From the NCBI RefSeq assembly GCF_029207735.1, contig NZ_CP104395.1, forward strand, positions 248,001-312,000: a DNA stretch of 64,000 bases, given 5' to 3'. The notes under the pieces are model-generated. The model was not told the origin of the DNA. It did no database searches and saw only the letters and a program-made list of their open reading frames with translations. This document shows positions 1 through 7,240 of the stretch, piece after piece (the first letter of the stretch is position 1; every line of letters starts with the position of its first letter). Made by a program: the position numbers and the translations under genes. This DNA is from Candidatus Nanohalococcus occultus (lineage in GTDB: Archaea > Nanohalarchaeota > Nanosalinia > Nanosalinales > Nanosalinaceae).

Positions 1-809
1 ATCTGTTTTATATCAAGGTCGAAGAAGTCTTCGCCCAGCTGTTTGAAACGATCCAGGAACTCCTGGTTGTTGTTTGTGAAAAGTATTCTATAGTTTCCGT
101 CCGTGACTTTCTGCTCATGTCCTTCGGCTATCAGGTATGCTAAGAACTCTCCAAGCTCAGGTGATACTGTCTCAGGTGCCTCAATCGGTTTTGCCTTTCC
201 AAACCGGTAATGGCTGTCCGTCTTGACTTGTTCGAGAAGCTTCTGACCTTTCTCAGTTGTGCTTATGGTTCTACCTTTCCTCGTTATCAATCCTTTTTCA
301 TCGGCTCTATCTACCATCGAATGAAAAGAGCCTGAACCGTCCGAAGCTGAGGGAATCTCTGTGCTCTCATGTTCCAGAAGTCTGGCCTCTCGTCTGTTCA
401 GAGAAGAGTAATTTGCTTTTTGGAATGCTTTGGGTACCGAAAGCTCACTGTCTTTGAAATCCAGATCGATCTTTCTAGGTATGCCTATTTTCTCGCCTTC
501 AGATAGTCTATCTGTGTTTTCCCAGCCGTTGACAGTTAGAAGAGGGTGCTCTCCTGTGACGGTGATTTTCCGCCCCGATCTTGTCTTAAGTTTGAAAAGC
601 GTTTCATCGACTTTTTTCCGGTAACCTGCCTCAATTCTATTTTTTGAAATCTTATGCTCGTTTACTGACTGAACGGTACCGCCCTCGAACCTGAAAAGCT
701 GTTCGCCGTCGTCGTCGATCTCCGTAGAGTCGTTCTCTCGCTGGTTGAAAATCTCTCTTATTTCTTTTAGGCCGGTTTCAGTTAGAACCTTCTCATCAGG
801 TAGGAGGCA
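1..809 (-). mobile_element. Intein inserted in the HerA Walker A loop (N-terminal splicing domain plus LAGLIDADG-type region), incomplete
   Basis: The insert starts at Cys62 of the host protein with 'CLLPDEKVLTETG', a textbook intein block A with a nucleophilic cysteine. Block B follows with 'TVTGEHPLL' (His149, codon near 546-548). Next comes a stretch resembling a small winged-helix domain (about residues 190-255). Around nucleotides 121-160 'LGEFLAYLIAEGH' matches the first LAGLIDADG helix of a homing endonuclease. The C-terminal splicing blocks (His-Asn and the first extein Ser/Thr/Cys) lie beyond the left edge, so activity cannot be judged. P-loops of ATPases are a favoured intein site, which supports the call. 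Confidence 0.85.
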
Positions 810-992
810 TTTTCCCGTTCCTCGTTTTCCGAAGACACCCATGACGTGAGGTTTGGCGAGATCGAAATGTATCGGGTTGGCTTTGTGCGCCTCCTCGTTT
901 TCCCCTACAAGGTGTTTTCCGATCACTCCTGTGCCTTTCAGGCCGTGTTCCTCGAAATCTTCATCGCTTCTTCCAACGGATATCTTCGGCAT
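1..992 (-). CDS. HerA-like (DUF87) ATPase, 5' part, interrupted by an intein; runs off left edge
   Basis: Reading the minus strand from an ATG at 992 gives one open frame to the window edge. The first 61 residues look like the N-terminus of a cytosolic archaeal HerA/DUF87 ATPase: a short region with 'GTGVIGKHLVGE', then 'HVMGVFGKRGTGK', a Walker A loop that stops exactly at its lysine. The Ser/Thr expected next is replaced by Cys62, where intein sequence begins. HerA ATPases are hexameric translocases, usually paired with NurA nuclease in DNA end resection; whether this paralogue has that job cannot be told. No NurA gene is visible. A TATA-like stretch about 20-30 bp upstream (near 1012-1024) suggests a leaderless transcript. 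The rest of the ATPase, including Walker B, must lie outside the window. Confidence 0.8.
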   Translation of the reverse strand, partial: MPKISVGRSDEDFEEHGLKGTGVIGKHLVGENEEAHKANPIHFDLAKPHVMGVFGKRGTGKCLLPDEKVLTETGLKEIREIFNQRENDSTEIDDDGEQLFRFEGGTVQSVNEHKISKNRIEAGYRKKVDETLFKLKTRSGRKITVTGEHPLLTVNGWENTDRLSEGEKIGIPRKIDLDFKDSELSVPKAFQKANYSSLNRREARLLEHESTEIPSASDGSGSFHSMVDRADEKGLITRKGRTISTTEKGQKLLEQVKTDSHYRFGKAKPIEAPETVSPELGEFLAYLIAEGHEQKVTDGNYRILFTNNNQEFLDRFKQLGEDFFDLDIKQ

Positions 993-1026
993 AAACTAGT
1001 TTTCCCGGTCCGTGAATAAAATGGTT

Positions 1027-1629
1027 TTACAGTGGAAGCGCTAGACCAAGGATTCCGAACGCGATGAAACCAACCCAGGCAAAACCGGAGTGTATCAAGA
1101 TATGTGCGCCGTCAAGATCGCCGTCGATCAGCGGAGTCTCTTTCAACGGAATCAGCTGGAAAAGTACGAACAAGCTGATCGATTTCGAAATCATGAAAGC
1201 GCCTAGACTGTAGGTGATGAATGCTGTAGAAAGCATGGCGATCATTCCCATTGATGCGATCCAGTAGCGTCTTTTGGTCCATACAACGTCGATGTCGCGG
1301 CCCCAGCTCTCGTAACGATCGTTAGAATAACTGTTGAAAACCGGTAATATTAATGCCAGCGGATAGCTGCTGAAAAAACCGGCTACAGCGCCTAGGAGTG
1401 TGAGTGCGAGACCTGGTTTCGAAAGCTCTACATCTACCTTGGCTCTTATCTGCTGGGCTACCGAACGCTGTCCTAGTTCGCGCGCTCCGAGTGCTAGGAA
1501 GCCTGCGAGAAAACCGTTGGTTACTGATGAAAAATTGAAACTTCCTTGAAGCCCGATGAATGCGGCTGTGAGTGCGAATATGCCTATACCTAAGTTGATC
1601 AAATCCTCTTTATCTGGTTCTGCGCTCAC
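1027..1629 (-). CDS. M50 (site-2-protease-like) membrane protein lacking the zinc ligands
   Basis: This 200-residue protein has about five to six hydrophobic segments. Its layout resembles short archaeal M50 proteases: a first helix pair, a helix that should carry HExxH, and a late helix that should carry the NxxPxxxxDG-type motif. The expected HExxH position reads 'ARELGQRSVAQQ', so both histidines are replaced (Ala and Gln). The later motif reads 'FQLIPLKETPLIDGDLDGAH', keeping a DG-type element but with Gln in place of the usual Asn. A catalytically dead membrane pseudoprotease is therefore likely. The start is GTG (1627-1629), with a TTTTTAA box about 20 bp upstream, suggesting a leaderless mRNA. 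Family assignment is by pattern only; an unrelated polytopic protein is possible. Confidence 0.5.
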   Translation of the reverse strand: MSAEPDKEDLINLGIGIFALTAAFIGLQGSFNFSSVTNGFLAGFLALGARELGQRSVAQQIRAKVDVELSKPGLALTLLGAVAGFFSSYPLALILPVFNSYSNDRYESWGRDIDVVWTKRRYWIASMGMIAMLSTAFITYSLGAFMISKSISLFVLFQLIPLKETPLIDGDLDGAHILIHSGFAWVGFIAFGILGLALPL

Positions 1630-1662
1630 ATTTACAGAATTGAATTTGCTGGTTAAAAACTT

Positions 1663-2142
1663 CTAGATCGAGAGATTCTGACACATCTCGGCAACCGAGT
1701 AACTCTGGGAATCCCGTAAAATCTCCGGGTAATCTTTGATCTCATCGAGGTGTAAACCTGGCTCACCGTTTTCATAGCGTTCTCGGACTTCTTCCCAGGG
1801 AACCATGTATGCTTTGCGCGGTCGGCCGACTCCTCGTTTGAATTCGACGGCCAAGAAACCGGTGCGTCCGCTTCTATCAAGGAAATCGGAGATCCGTGCG
1901 ACCTGGTGGCCGCCTTTGGACTCGGAAAAGTGCTGGGAAAAATACAGTTTGTTCGTACTGGATGTCTTTACCGACTTGTTTTCTATAGCAAGGTAGAACA
2001 TATCGTGTTCGGAATCGACCAGTACATCGCACAGCTGGCTTGAAAACCGGTGTTGTTTTTTCCGGTGGGCGATTCCGTTGATCTCTTCGTCTTCGAAGAA
2101 CTCGTTGAACGCGTTGACCAGCGCTCTCTCAAAGTCGGTCAT
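1663..2142 (-). CDS. PD-(D/E)xK nuclease-like protein (RecU/Hjc-type)
   Basis: The 159-residue protein shows the spacing of a PD-(D/E)xK nuclease core: an early Glu-rich helix, then 'CDVLVD' (Asp), then 'YLAIENKSVK' giving the ExK pair. Further on, 'GGHQVARISDF' and 'TGFLAVEFKRG' resemble the HQ and strand elements of RecU/Holliday-junction resolvase proteins. A structure-selective or repair DNase role follows from the fold, but the substrate is unknown. The ATG at 2142 is preferred over the adjacent TTG at 2145. It is monocistronic or the first gene of a small unit, with a TTTTATCC box near 2168-2175 upstream. Confidence in the fold is moderate and in the exact family low. Confidence 0.5.
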   Translation of the reverse strand: MTDFERALVNAFNEFFEDEEINGIAHRKKQHRFSSQLCDVLVDSEHDMFYLAIENKSVKTSSTNKLYFSQHFSESKGGHQVARISDFLDRSGRTGFLAVEFKRGVGRPRKAYMVPWEEVRERYENGEPGLHLDEIKDYPEILRDSQSYSVAEMCQNLSI

Positions 2143-2177
2143 CAAAGCTTAATGGGCAGACGCAGGATAAAAGAGTA

Positions 2178-2897
2178 CTAGTTGAACTGGTCAAGTCCTT
2201 TCTGCTCTGCCGGTATCACACATTTCCCTGAGGAAAGCGCCAGACAGATCGAACCGTTCGAAACAATCTGACCCTGAACATTTCTGATCGGAGAAGGAAA
2301 ACGGCCTTTCCGCACGACCTTCGAGCATTTCAAAGGCTTCGATACTTCCTGGACCTCTCCTTTCAGATCCAGTTTTTCCATCAGCTTCGATAACTTCTCT
2401 TTGGAGCCGCCGGTCTTGCTTTCCTTCCGAATCCGCTCGGAAACTCCGTTAGAACTGATCTCCTTTTCCTTCGCTAGAGCCTCATCAGCGCTAAGACCTG
2501 AAAATATCTCGGCAGCATAGTTCGCACCCTGTTCTCTCCATCGGGTCGTCAAACGCGAGCCTTTAGTCACACCTACCTTGGCCTTTGTCCCGCACTGAGC
2601 TAGATACACTGAGTACTCGGCGTCAAGACCTTTACCGGAGTTCCCGCGCCGGTAATCCGTGTAAATATCTTTTCCACGGCATTCTCCGCACTGATCGCCG
2701 GAACTGATCTCTCTGAACTCCGGGCAGGGGGCGTGGTTCCCGGGCTTGCTGTGGAAACCGGTACAACGTCTTTTATCGACTACTTCGAGATCAAGTTCCC
2801 GTCCTTCGGAAAGCGTGATGTGTTCGAAACCCTCTTCTGTAGCCAGCTTCAACTCAGGGACTTTTCCGTGCCAGGAAACTTTAACTACTGCTTTCAT
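2178..2897 (-). CDS. DUF2797 family protein
   Basis: A 239-residue protein with the cysteine pattern of DUF2797: 'RRCTGFH', 'APCPEF', then 'QCGECRG', consistent with a structural zinc site in the N-terminal half. After this comes 'YLAQCGTKAKVGVTKGSRLTTRW', the most recognisable block of the family (a GIY-YIG-like VGVT/RW region). The C-terminus carries further Cys residues. The biochemical role of DUF2797 is not established; the GIY-YIG resemblance hints at nucleic-acid handling but is inference. Its start overlaps the end of the upstream TraB gene by 17 bp, so the two are probably cotranscribed and translationally coupled. Confidence 0.7.
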   Translation of the reverse strand: MKAVVKVSWHGKVPELKLATEEGFEHITLSEGRELDLEVVDKRRCTGFHSKPGNHAPCPEFREISSGDQCGECRGKDIYTDYRRGNSGKGLDAEYSVYLAQCGTKAKVGVTKGSRLTTRWREQGANYAAEIFSGLSADEALAKEKEISSNGVSERIRKESKTGGSKEKLSKLMEKLDLKGEVQEVSKPLKCSKVVRKGRFPSPIRNVQGQIVSNGSICLALSSGKCVIPAEQKGLDQFN

Positions 2898-3546
2898 CAG
2901 CTTTTCCTGCGTTGAAATCCATGATGCTTCTCTGCGTCCTGTTTTGCTCTAAAAGCGAGCGTACGCTTTCCTTGTGTCCTGCGCCTACGAAAGCAACGAT
3001 TTCCGCCTCCGGATTATCCAGCTGTAGCTGTTGGAGCGATGCGGCCATGTAACTGTCGCGTTCTGCGACTAAAACGTTGTATATCTCCGGGAACTTGTCC
3101 TTTGTTTCTTCAAGTATTTTTCCTATCTGTCCGTCCTCCGGTATCTCGCTGAAATCAAACTTCGAGGTCGCAAGCCCGCCGAAAATAAGAGATAAACCTG
3201 CTTTAACTTTCTCCTTTCGTTTTACCTGTTTCAGGCGGCTGAATGTGACTTCTATGTTCTGATCGATCAAAGCCACATCGGCATCGATTTCTCCGGCCTT
3301 CATGTATCCGTGTTTCATTTCTTCGCCGGGCATAACGCCGGTCTTTTTCCCAATGTGTTGCTGGAACTTTTTCAGTAAGTCGAGGAAGATCGAGCCTGAT
3401 GATTGGTCTTCATCGGTTAAGAGTGCCTGTAGGCGCCGTGGATCAAGCTCCAGAGCTATAATGTCGGGTTCGTGCTGGCGGACTTTCTCATTGATTAGCT
3501 CAATACTTTCATTCGATACATGTGAGGTTCCATAGACGTGTATCAA
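2881..3546 (-). CDS. TraB/PrgY family protein
   Basis: A 221-residue protein matching the TraB domain: 'VYGTSHVS' near the N-terminus (GTxH motif), 'DIIALELDPRRL' with the conserved ExD, an internal 'IDQNIEVTF' segment, and 'AFVGAGHKESV' near the C-terminus (the second conserved His). These residues form the putative metal or active site shared with Tiki-type proteases. Archaeal members often have a C-terminal membrane region; none is seen here, so this is a short soluble form. The start codon is TTG (3544-3546), placing the conserved motif at residues 5-8. It is first in a two-gene unit with the DUF2797 gene. Substrate and role in archaea are unknown. Confidence 0.75.
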   Translation of the reverse strand: MIHVYGTSHVSNESIELINEKVRQHEPDIIALELDPRRLQALLTDEDQSSGSIFLDLLKKFQQHIGKKTGVMPGEEMKHGYMKAGEIDADVALIDQNIEVTFSRLKQVKRKEKVKAGLSLIFGGLATSKFDFSEIPEDGQIGKILEETKDKFPEIYNVLVAERDSYMAASLQQLQLDNPEAEIVAFVGAGHKESVRSLLEQNRTQRSIMDFNAGKADESSS

Positions 3547-3605
3547 GGTTGCTCAACAATGTCTTGGCGCCAAAAAGATGTAAAGCTGGTTAACGGAAAA
3601 AGTTC

Positions 3606-4970
3606 TCATTGAGTGTTGGCTAGCTTTTTCGGGTTTTCCATCAGTATGTACGCGTTGTCGGTTCTGTGCCATCCTGGATCTGTCCTGAATCCTCTGACCT
3701 CAATGTCGTCTTTTTCATGGTAGTCTAACCATCCAGCGCCTTCCCAGTCTTGTTCGTGATGCTCGTTTTGAACCGAATAATAAGGTACTGTATCTCCGAC
3801 TTTCCTGTACTCTATGGATTTTCTTGTGTTTCCGTAGTTTTCTCTAGGCCCAAATCTTATTCTCGCATCCTTCCCTGCTATATAATCGACATCCAGATTT
3901 ACCAGGAAATGAGGTGCTGCGCCTAACACGCCGGCTGTAATAACATCTGACTTCTCCGAGAAATCTTTTTCAACATCCTCCATGTTGAGTCCGCCTGATT
4001 TCGGGATTTCGATGGTGTCAATTCCGGCGAAGTAGTCTCCTCTAGAGTCTTCCAGTATGAAACTTCTCATGTATCCCTCTATCTCCCCGTTCTTACAGAG
4101 ACCGTGATGGAAGGTACCTGAATCCTCGTGCCACATCCAGAAGGCTTCCTCGAACGGATGCTCGTTGTAAAACTCCTCTGGGTCTTCCTTGCCGTATTTT
4201 CCTGGATCTGGGAACAAACAGCTGCCGGTGTTTTCCATTGCTAACTTCAGACCTTCTTTTGTCTCCAGCGGAGGGATGTTGTAAACTGAATCGTCTTCAA
4301 GCAGGATATCGGGTTCTGGGTTTGCACGTGAGAAGAAAAGCTCAAAATTCCTACATATTTCGGTATACTCTTCTTGGTTATCCTTGTTCAGTGCTTTGCC
4401 TTGTAGAGTCTTCACTAGGTCCAAAGCTAGGGACTTGGTGGCCATTGAACCTTCGCTGAGGTCTTCATTTTTTATTTCGTCCCAGTATTCGTTTAGAAAT
4501 GCTTTAGAAGGTTCTAGTTCGTCTAAAGGTCCTCCTGTTGTTCCGTCGTCATACCTTTCCAGCACCGATGAACATGTTCTGCTGTCATTGTTTAGAGAAA
4601 GCTTCAAGACATCCGGTTGGAAAACCTTTGAATCTTCCAAGTGTCTGGATCCGAATTGCGCCAGCTCTCTGACGGCTCTATTATACATTTCTCGTCCGAA
4701 ATCCCAGTCGTAGCCTTCCTCATCCAAATCTGTTGCGAATGTGCTGTGTAGAATCGATCCGTCTATCTCTCTTACTTCAAGCCCTTCTTGCTCCAGAGCA
4801 GCTAACTGAGATCGGTTGCCCTTGATATCAGAGATACCTAGGTAAAAATCTGTTTCGGACGCACTCACCCAGTCATCGTGCTTTTCCTCTTTTTCTCCCG
4901 AGGTGTCAATCTCGAGTTCTTGTTCACACTCCAATAGCTCTCGCTCCCGTGCGGTGAGTTCATCCGACAT
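3606..4970 (-). CDS. Uncharacterised acidic 454-residue protein
   Basis: I do not recognise a family. The protein has no signal peptide or membrane segment, is strongly acidic, and starts with a Glu-rich, probably helical or disordered stretch of about 35 residues. The rest has mixed alpha/beta character with many aromatic residues in the last third ('FWMWHED', 'FHHGLCKNGEIEGYMRSFI', 'WEGAGWLDYH', 'DPGWHRTDNAYI'). Two His-rich patches (HH at about residue 290 and about 405) could bind metal, but no known catalytic motif is evident. It lies directly downstream of the SRP RNA gene on the same strand; an AT-rich box (TTAAATAAATT, 4997-5010) about 30 bp upstream of the ATG gives it its own promoter. 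Confidence 0.6.
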   Translation of the reverse strand: MSDELTARERELLECEQELEIDTSGEKEEKHDDWVSASETDFYLGISDIKGNRSQLAALEQEGLEVREIDGSILHSTFATDLDEEGYDWDFGREMYNRAVRELAQFGSRHLEDSKVFQPDVLKLSLNNDSRTCSSVLERYDDGTTGGPLDELEPSKAFLNEYWDEIKNEDLSEGSMATKSLALDLVKTLQGKALNKDNQEEYTEICRNFELFFSRANPEPDILLEDDSVYNIPPLETKEGLKLAMENTGSCLFPDPGKYGKEDPEEFYNEHPFEEAFWMWHEDSGTFHHGLCKNGEIEGYMRSFILEDSRGDYFAGIDTIEIPKSGGLNMEDVEKDFSEKSDVITAGVLGAAPHFLVNLDVDYIAGKDARIRFGPRENYGNTRKSIEYRKVGDTVPYYSVQNEHHEQDWEGAGWLDYHEKDDIEVRGFRTDPGWHRTDNAYILMENPKKLANTQ

Positions 4971-5019
4971 ATCTCTTCGTTGTCACTGTTCAGTCAGTGA
5001 ATTTATTTAACGTAGATGG

Positions 5020-5300
5020 GGAAAAATAGTGGTTCCCGGAGGTGGACGCCGGTTCAACGCCGAGAACTCCCGAGACCTGTCTCAGATCCGCCACCCTCCG
5101 AACATGCCGAGGACTGCTTAGGGCTGCTCCCGTCAAGGCCTGACCCGGTTCACAGCCCCCAACATCCCGGAGGACGGATCGTCAACAACAGGTTTCAGGG
5201 CTCGAACGCCGAACGACAGCGTCGCCCTCTGGTTGACGGCTCCGGCATTAACTGAGGATTTCCGGAAAGAGGCGACCCCGAGCCGCCCGGCCTACCAAGT
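5020..5300 (-). ncRNA. ffs: Signal recognition particle RNA (7S RNA)
   Basis: On the minus strand the helix-8 signature 'GGTCAGGCC' then 'GGGAGCAGCC' is present (about 5125-5155), the binding site of SRP54. The ends pair as archaeal helix 1: TGGT and CCGG near 5288-5297 against CCGG and ACCA near 5029-5038. The transcript would be about 280 nt, close to the usual 300 nt of archaeal SRP RNAs, and it ends in a T-run at 5021-5026. The apical tetraloop reads UGAC rather than the common GNAR. A TTTATC box lies about 27 bp upstream of the predicted 5' end. The end coordinates are approximate. The plus-strand open frame across it is spurious. Confidence 0.88.
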
Positions 5301-5343
5301 TAGTATCTGAAGAAAGAAGTGATAAATGGAGGCGTAGATCGAG

Positions 5344-5706
5344 TCAGTTCACGGTATTATTCAGATAGTCAATGAACGATTCTAGGTACTGAATCGGTAG
5401 AAGCCCTAATGTTATCAACAGCCCCAAAGAAATCGATTCTAGATATCCGGTGCTTCCTATAACATGTCCAGAAATTCCGCTGACGCCTATGCCTATAGAG
5501 AATCCGCAAATAGCTAATACAGAGTCTCCTTTGAAAGCGTTTCCTCGCGACTCGAGTCGCATTATTGAGAGGTAGCCTATCGCTGAAACAATAACCATGG
5601 CTGCGAAGTTGGCGATAGAGGCAGTTTTCGCTCCGAAAACAAGAAGAATTGAAGTTATTATAAGAAGGGACTCTAAAAGTCTGAGACGGATCTCCGCCTC
5701 ATTCAT
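5344..5706 (-). CDS. Small polytopic membrane protein, unknown
   Basis: A 120-residue protein made almost entirely of hydrophobic helices: about four segments (residues 12-30, 33-50, 63-82, 92-107), joined by short loops, the second loop basic ('MRLESRGNAFKGD'). The glycine-rich third helix ('GFSIGIGVSGISGHVIG') could allow tight packing. No family is recognised. It starts inside the stop of the upstream MBL-fold gene (ATGA overlap at 5703-5706), so both are translated from one mRNA. Its stop lies about 45 bp before the SRP RNA 5' end on the same strand. Confidence 0.55.
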   Translation of the reverse strand: MNEAEIRLRLLESLLIITSILLVFGAKTASIANFAAMVIVSAIGYLSIMRLESRGNAFKGDSVLAICGFSIGIGVSGISGHVIGSTGYLESISLGLLITLGLLPIQYLESFIDYLNNTVN

Positions 5707-6509
5707 AGATCGAATTCCATGTCCATAACCGCGACACCGAATCCGTTTTCTTCCAGCTCCTTCCGTTCATCCGAGTCTTCTCTTAGCGCTGGGTTGGTGT
5801 GGTTGAGGTGGGTGAAGTAGATTTCGGTATCGTAGTTCTTGAACCGTACCATGGATTCTTCGATCGTCGGGTGAGGTACTTCGTTGTACCTATCGATCTC
5901 GTCTTCGTTCCAGAAGGTGCCGTCGATTATCGCTATATCGGCTTCTTCGATCTCCTTGAGCTGTCTTTCAGTCCATTCGTTTGTATCTGGTAGATAGAAA
6001 ACCGTCTTGTTTTCGCCAATTATCTTGTAGGCGGTGGCTTTGTGTCCGAGGTGTGGGTGTTCGTAGGTCAGGGCTTTTATCTGAGTTCCCTGTAGCCGTA
6101 CGCTGTCTCCGTCGTCGAATCCCTGGATCTCGATGTTTCCACGGTCAACCATTCGACGGTAAGGATCGTTGTTCATCAGGTAGTGTTCGACATCGCTGTT
6201 ACAGTAAGTTGTCAGCATGTTCGCATCCAGTCCTTCTTCGCCGAAGAACTCGAATCCTCCGATCGGCCCGAGCTTTGCGTGAGGCAAGAAAACTCCGTCA
6301 AGGAACTCGCCGGTGATCTGTAACCGGATGTCTGGGGTGGCCTCGATCAAGTATTTGGCCGAATCTTCATCATCATTTTCTTTCAGTAGCAGAGAGCTGA
6401 TAAGACCGGGTAAGCTTGGGTCTTCCCTTGTTTTCTCGCATACATCGCACGTACAGCCTAGGTGCGGTGCGCCTCCATCTTGAACGCTCCCTAATACTTC
6501 TAGTATCAT
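5703..6509 (-). CDS. MBL-fold metallo-hydrolase, PqqB-like
   Basis: A 268-residue protein. The N-terminus 'VLGSVQDGGAPHLGC' with two CxxC-type cysteines ('CTCDVC') is characteristic of the PqqB-like branch of metallo-beta-lactamase-fold proteins. Downstream signatures include 'LTYEHPHLGHKATAY', 'VFYLPDTNEW', 'IAIIDGTFW' and 'YFTHLNHTNP', which supply the late metal-ligand Asp and His of the fold. The canonical HxHxDH is reduced to 'FLPHAKLGPIG', as PqqB-type proteins also vary there. A hydrolase or oxidoreductase acting on a small molecule is likely; PQQ synthesis itself is not implied. A TTTAAAAC box (6531-6539) about 25 bp upstream suggests a leaderless message. It overlaps the downstream membrane-protein gene. 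Confidence 0.75.
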   Translation of the reverse strand: MILEVLGSVQDGGAPHLGCTCDVCEKTREDPSLPGLISSLLLKENDDEDSAKYLIEATPDIRLQITGEFLDGVFLPHAKLGPIGGFEFFGEEGLDANMLTTYCNSDVEHYLMNNDPYRRMVDRGNIEIQGFDDGDSVRLQGTQIKALTYEHPHLGHKATAYKIIGENKTVFYLPDTNEWTERQLKEIEEADIAIIDGTFWNEDEIDRYNEVPHPTIEESMVRFKNYDTEIYFTHLNHTNPALREDSDERKELEENGFGVAVMDMEFDL

Positions 6510-6632
6510 AGTTTCGAATCGCAGATGAAACGTTTTAAATCAGGTCTTTCCATGGCCTATGTTATAAGATTCCGTGTGTCTCGTAGTATACGTAAGGACG
6601 GAAACACTCCGTGTCACAGAGTCCTGGAGGGC

Positions 6633-6757
6633 GCCGGGATGGCAGAGTAGTTATGCATCCGCCTGCAGACGTAAACCGAGGGAGTTTGCTCGTGAAGAGA
6701 AATCCATTCGGTTTCGGCTTAAAGCGGACGACCAGGGTGCAAATCCCTGTCCCGGCT
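6633..6757 (+). tRNA. tRNA-Cys (anticodon GCA) with a ~54-nt intron
   Basis: Acceptor arms GCCGGGA (6633-6639) and TCCCGGC (6750-6756) pair perfectly, with discriminator U at 6757 and no encoded CCA. The T arm is CAGGG-TGCAAAT-CCCTG. The anticodon stem TCCGC (6658-6662) pairs with GCGGA (6724-6728). The loop reads CU-GCA-G, then about 54 nt (6669-6722), then A, so the intron sits after position 37, the usual archaeal site. Spliced length is 71 nt. Inside the intron AAACCGA pairs with TCGGTTT, forming a stem. The D-loop reads GUAGUUA, where the usual GG dinucleotide is AG. A TATAAG box near 6560-6570 probably drives it. Exact splice positions are inferred. Confidence 0.88.
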
Positions 6758-6799
6758 CTTCTACTCGCTGAATTCTTTACAGAGAACGGTTCCTGTGTT

Positions 6800-7192
6800 T
6801 CAGTTCTTTATCTTGCTGGAGGAGTAATCTCCTTTACCGGAGATCCGTTTTACCTTTACGTCGTGTTCTGTCGCATCCTCGGCCAGCTTTTGAACTTCCT
6901 CGGTTTCGTGGCTCTGATCGTATCCAACTGTTATCACGTTCGGATCGATCTCCTTTACCGTTGAGTAAATATCGCCTTCACTGCCGAGGACAGCTCTGTC
7001 AACGGTTTCCAATGCGTTCAGAATTTCGACGCGTTCGTCTTCGTTGAACGCCAGCTTTTTCCGGTCTCCGACCCGTGAATCCCGGGCAACCACGACCACG
7101 AGTTCATCGCCCAAATCCGCTGATTTTTCCAGGTAGTGGAGATGTCCGGGATGGATTACATCGAAACATCCCTGTGCCATTACTCGTTTCAT
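6800..7192 (-). CDS. ribL: Cytidylyltransferase-family protein, probable FAD synthase RibL
   Basis: A 130-residue nucleotidyltransferase of the TagD/RibL type. 'QGCFDVIHPGHLHYLEKS' carries the HxGH motif that binds the nucleotide alpha-phosphate; 'NEDERVEIL' and 'ITVGYDQSH' are further family blocks, and 'KRISGKGDYSSSKI' stands where the ISSSxI motif lies. In archaea this short family includes RibL, which makes FAD from FMN with CTP or ATP; a glycerol-phosphate cytidylyltransferase is the main alternative. RibL proteins often have extra C-terminal cysteines, not seen here, so substrate assignment is tentative. The gene is downstream of the XPD gene with a gap of about 50 bp and converges on the tRNA-Cys gene. 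Confidence 0.68.
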   Translation of the reverse strand: MKRVMAQGCFDVIHPGHLHYLEKSADLGDELVVVVARDSRVGDRKKLAFNEDERVEILNALETVDRAVLGSEGDIYSTVKEIDPNVITVGYDQSHETEEVQKLAEDATEHDVKVKRISGKGDYSSSKIKN

Positions 7193-7240
7193 GTTGTAGG
7201 TAATCCGTTGAACGTTAAACTTGCTTGCCTACCGGTACGC

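Noticed and set aside
5016-5255. Plus-strand 79-codon frame
   Set aside because: It is antisense to the SRP RNA, whose signature helix and paired ends explain the sequence.
6633-6757. Intron-containing tRNA-Trp, or a class II tRNA with long variable arm
   Set aside because: The anticodon stem TCCGC pairs with GCGGA around a loop reading CU-GCA-G, so the anticodon is GCA (Cys) and the extra bases lie in the anticodon loop.
6611-6964. Plus-strand 117-codon frame
   Set aside because: It runs through the tRNA-Cys and then antisense to the RibL-like gene; no start signal or family.
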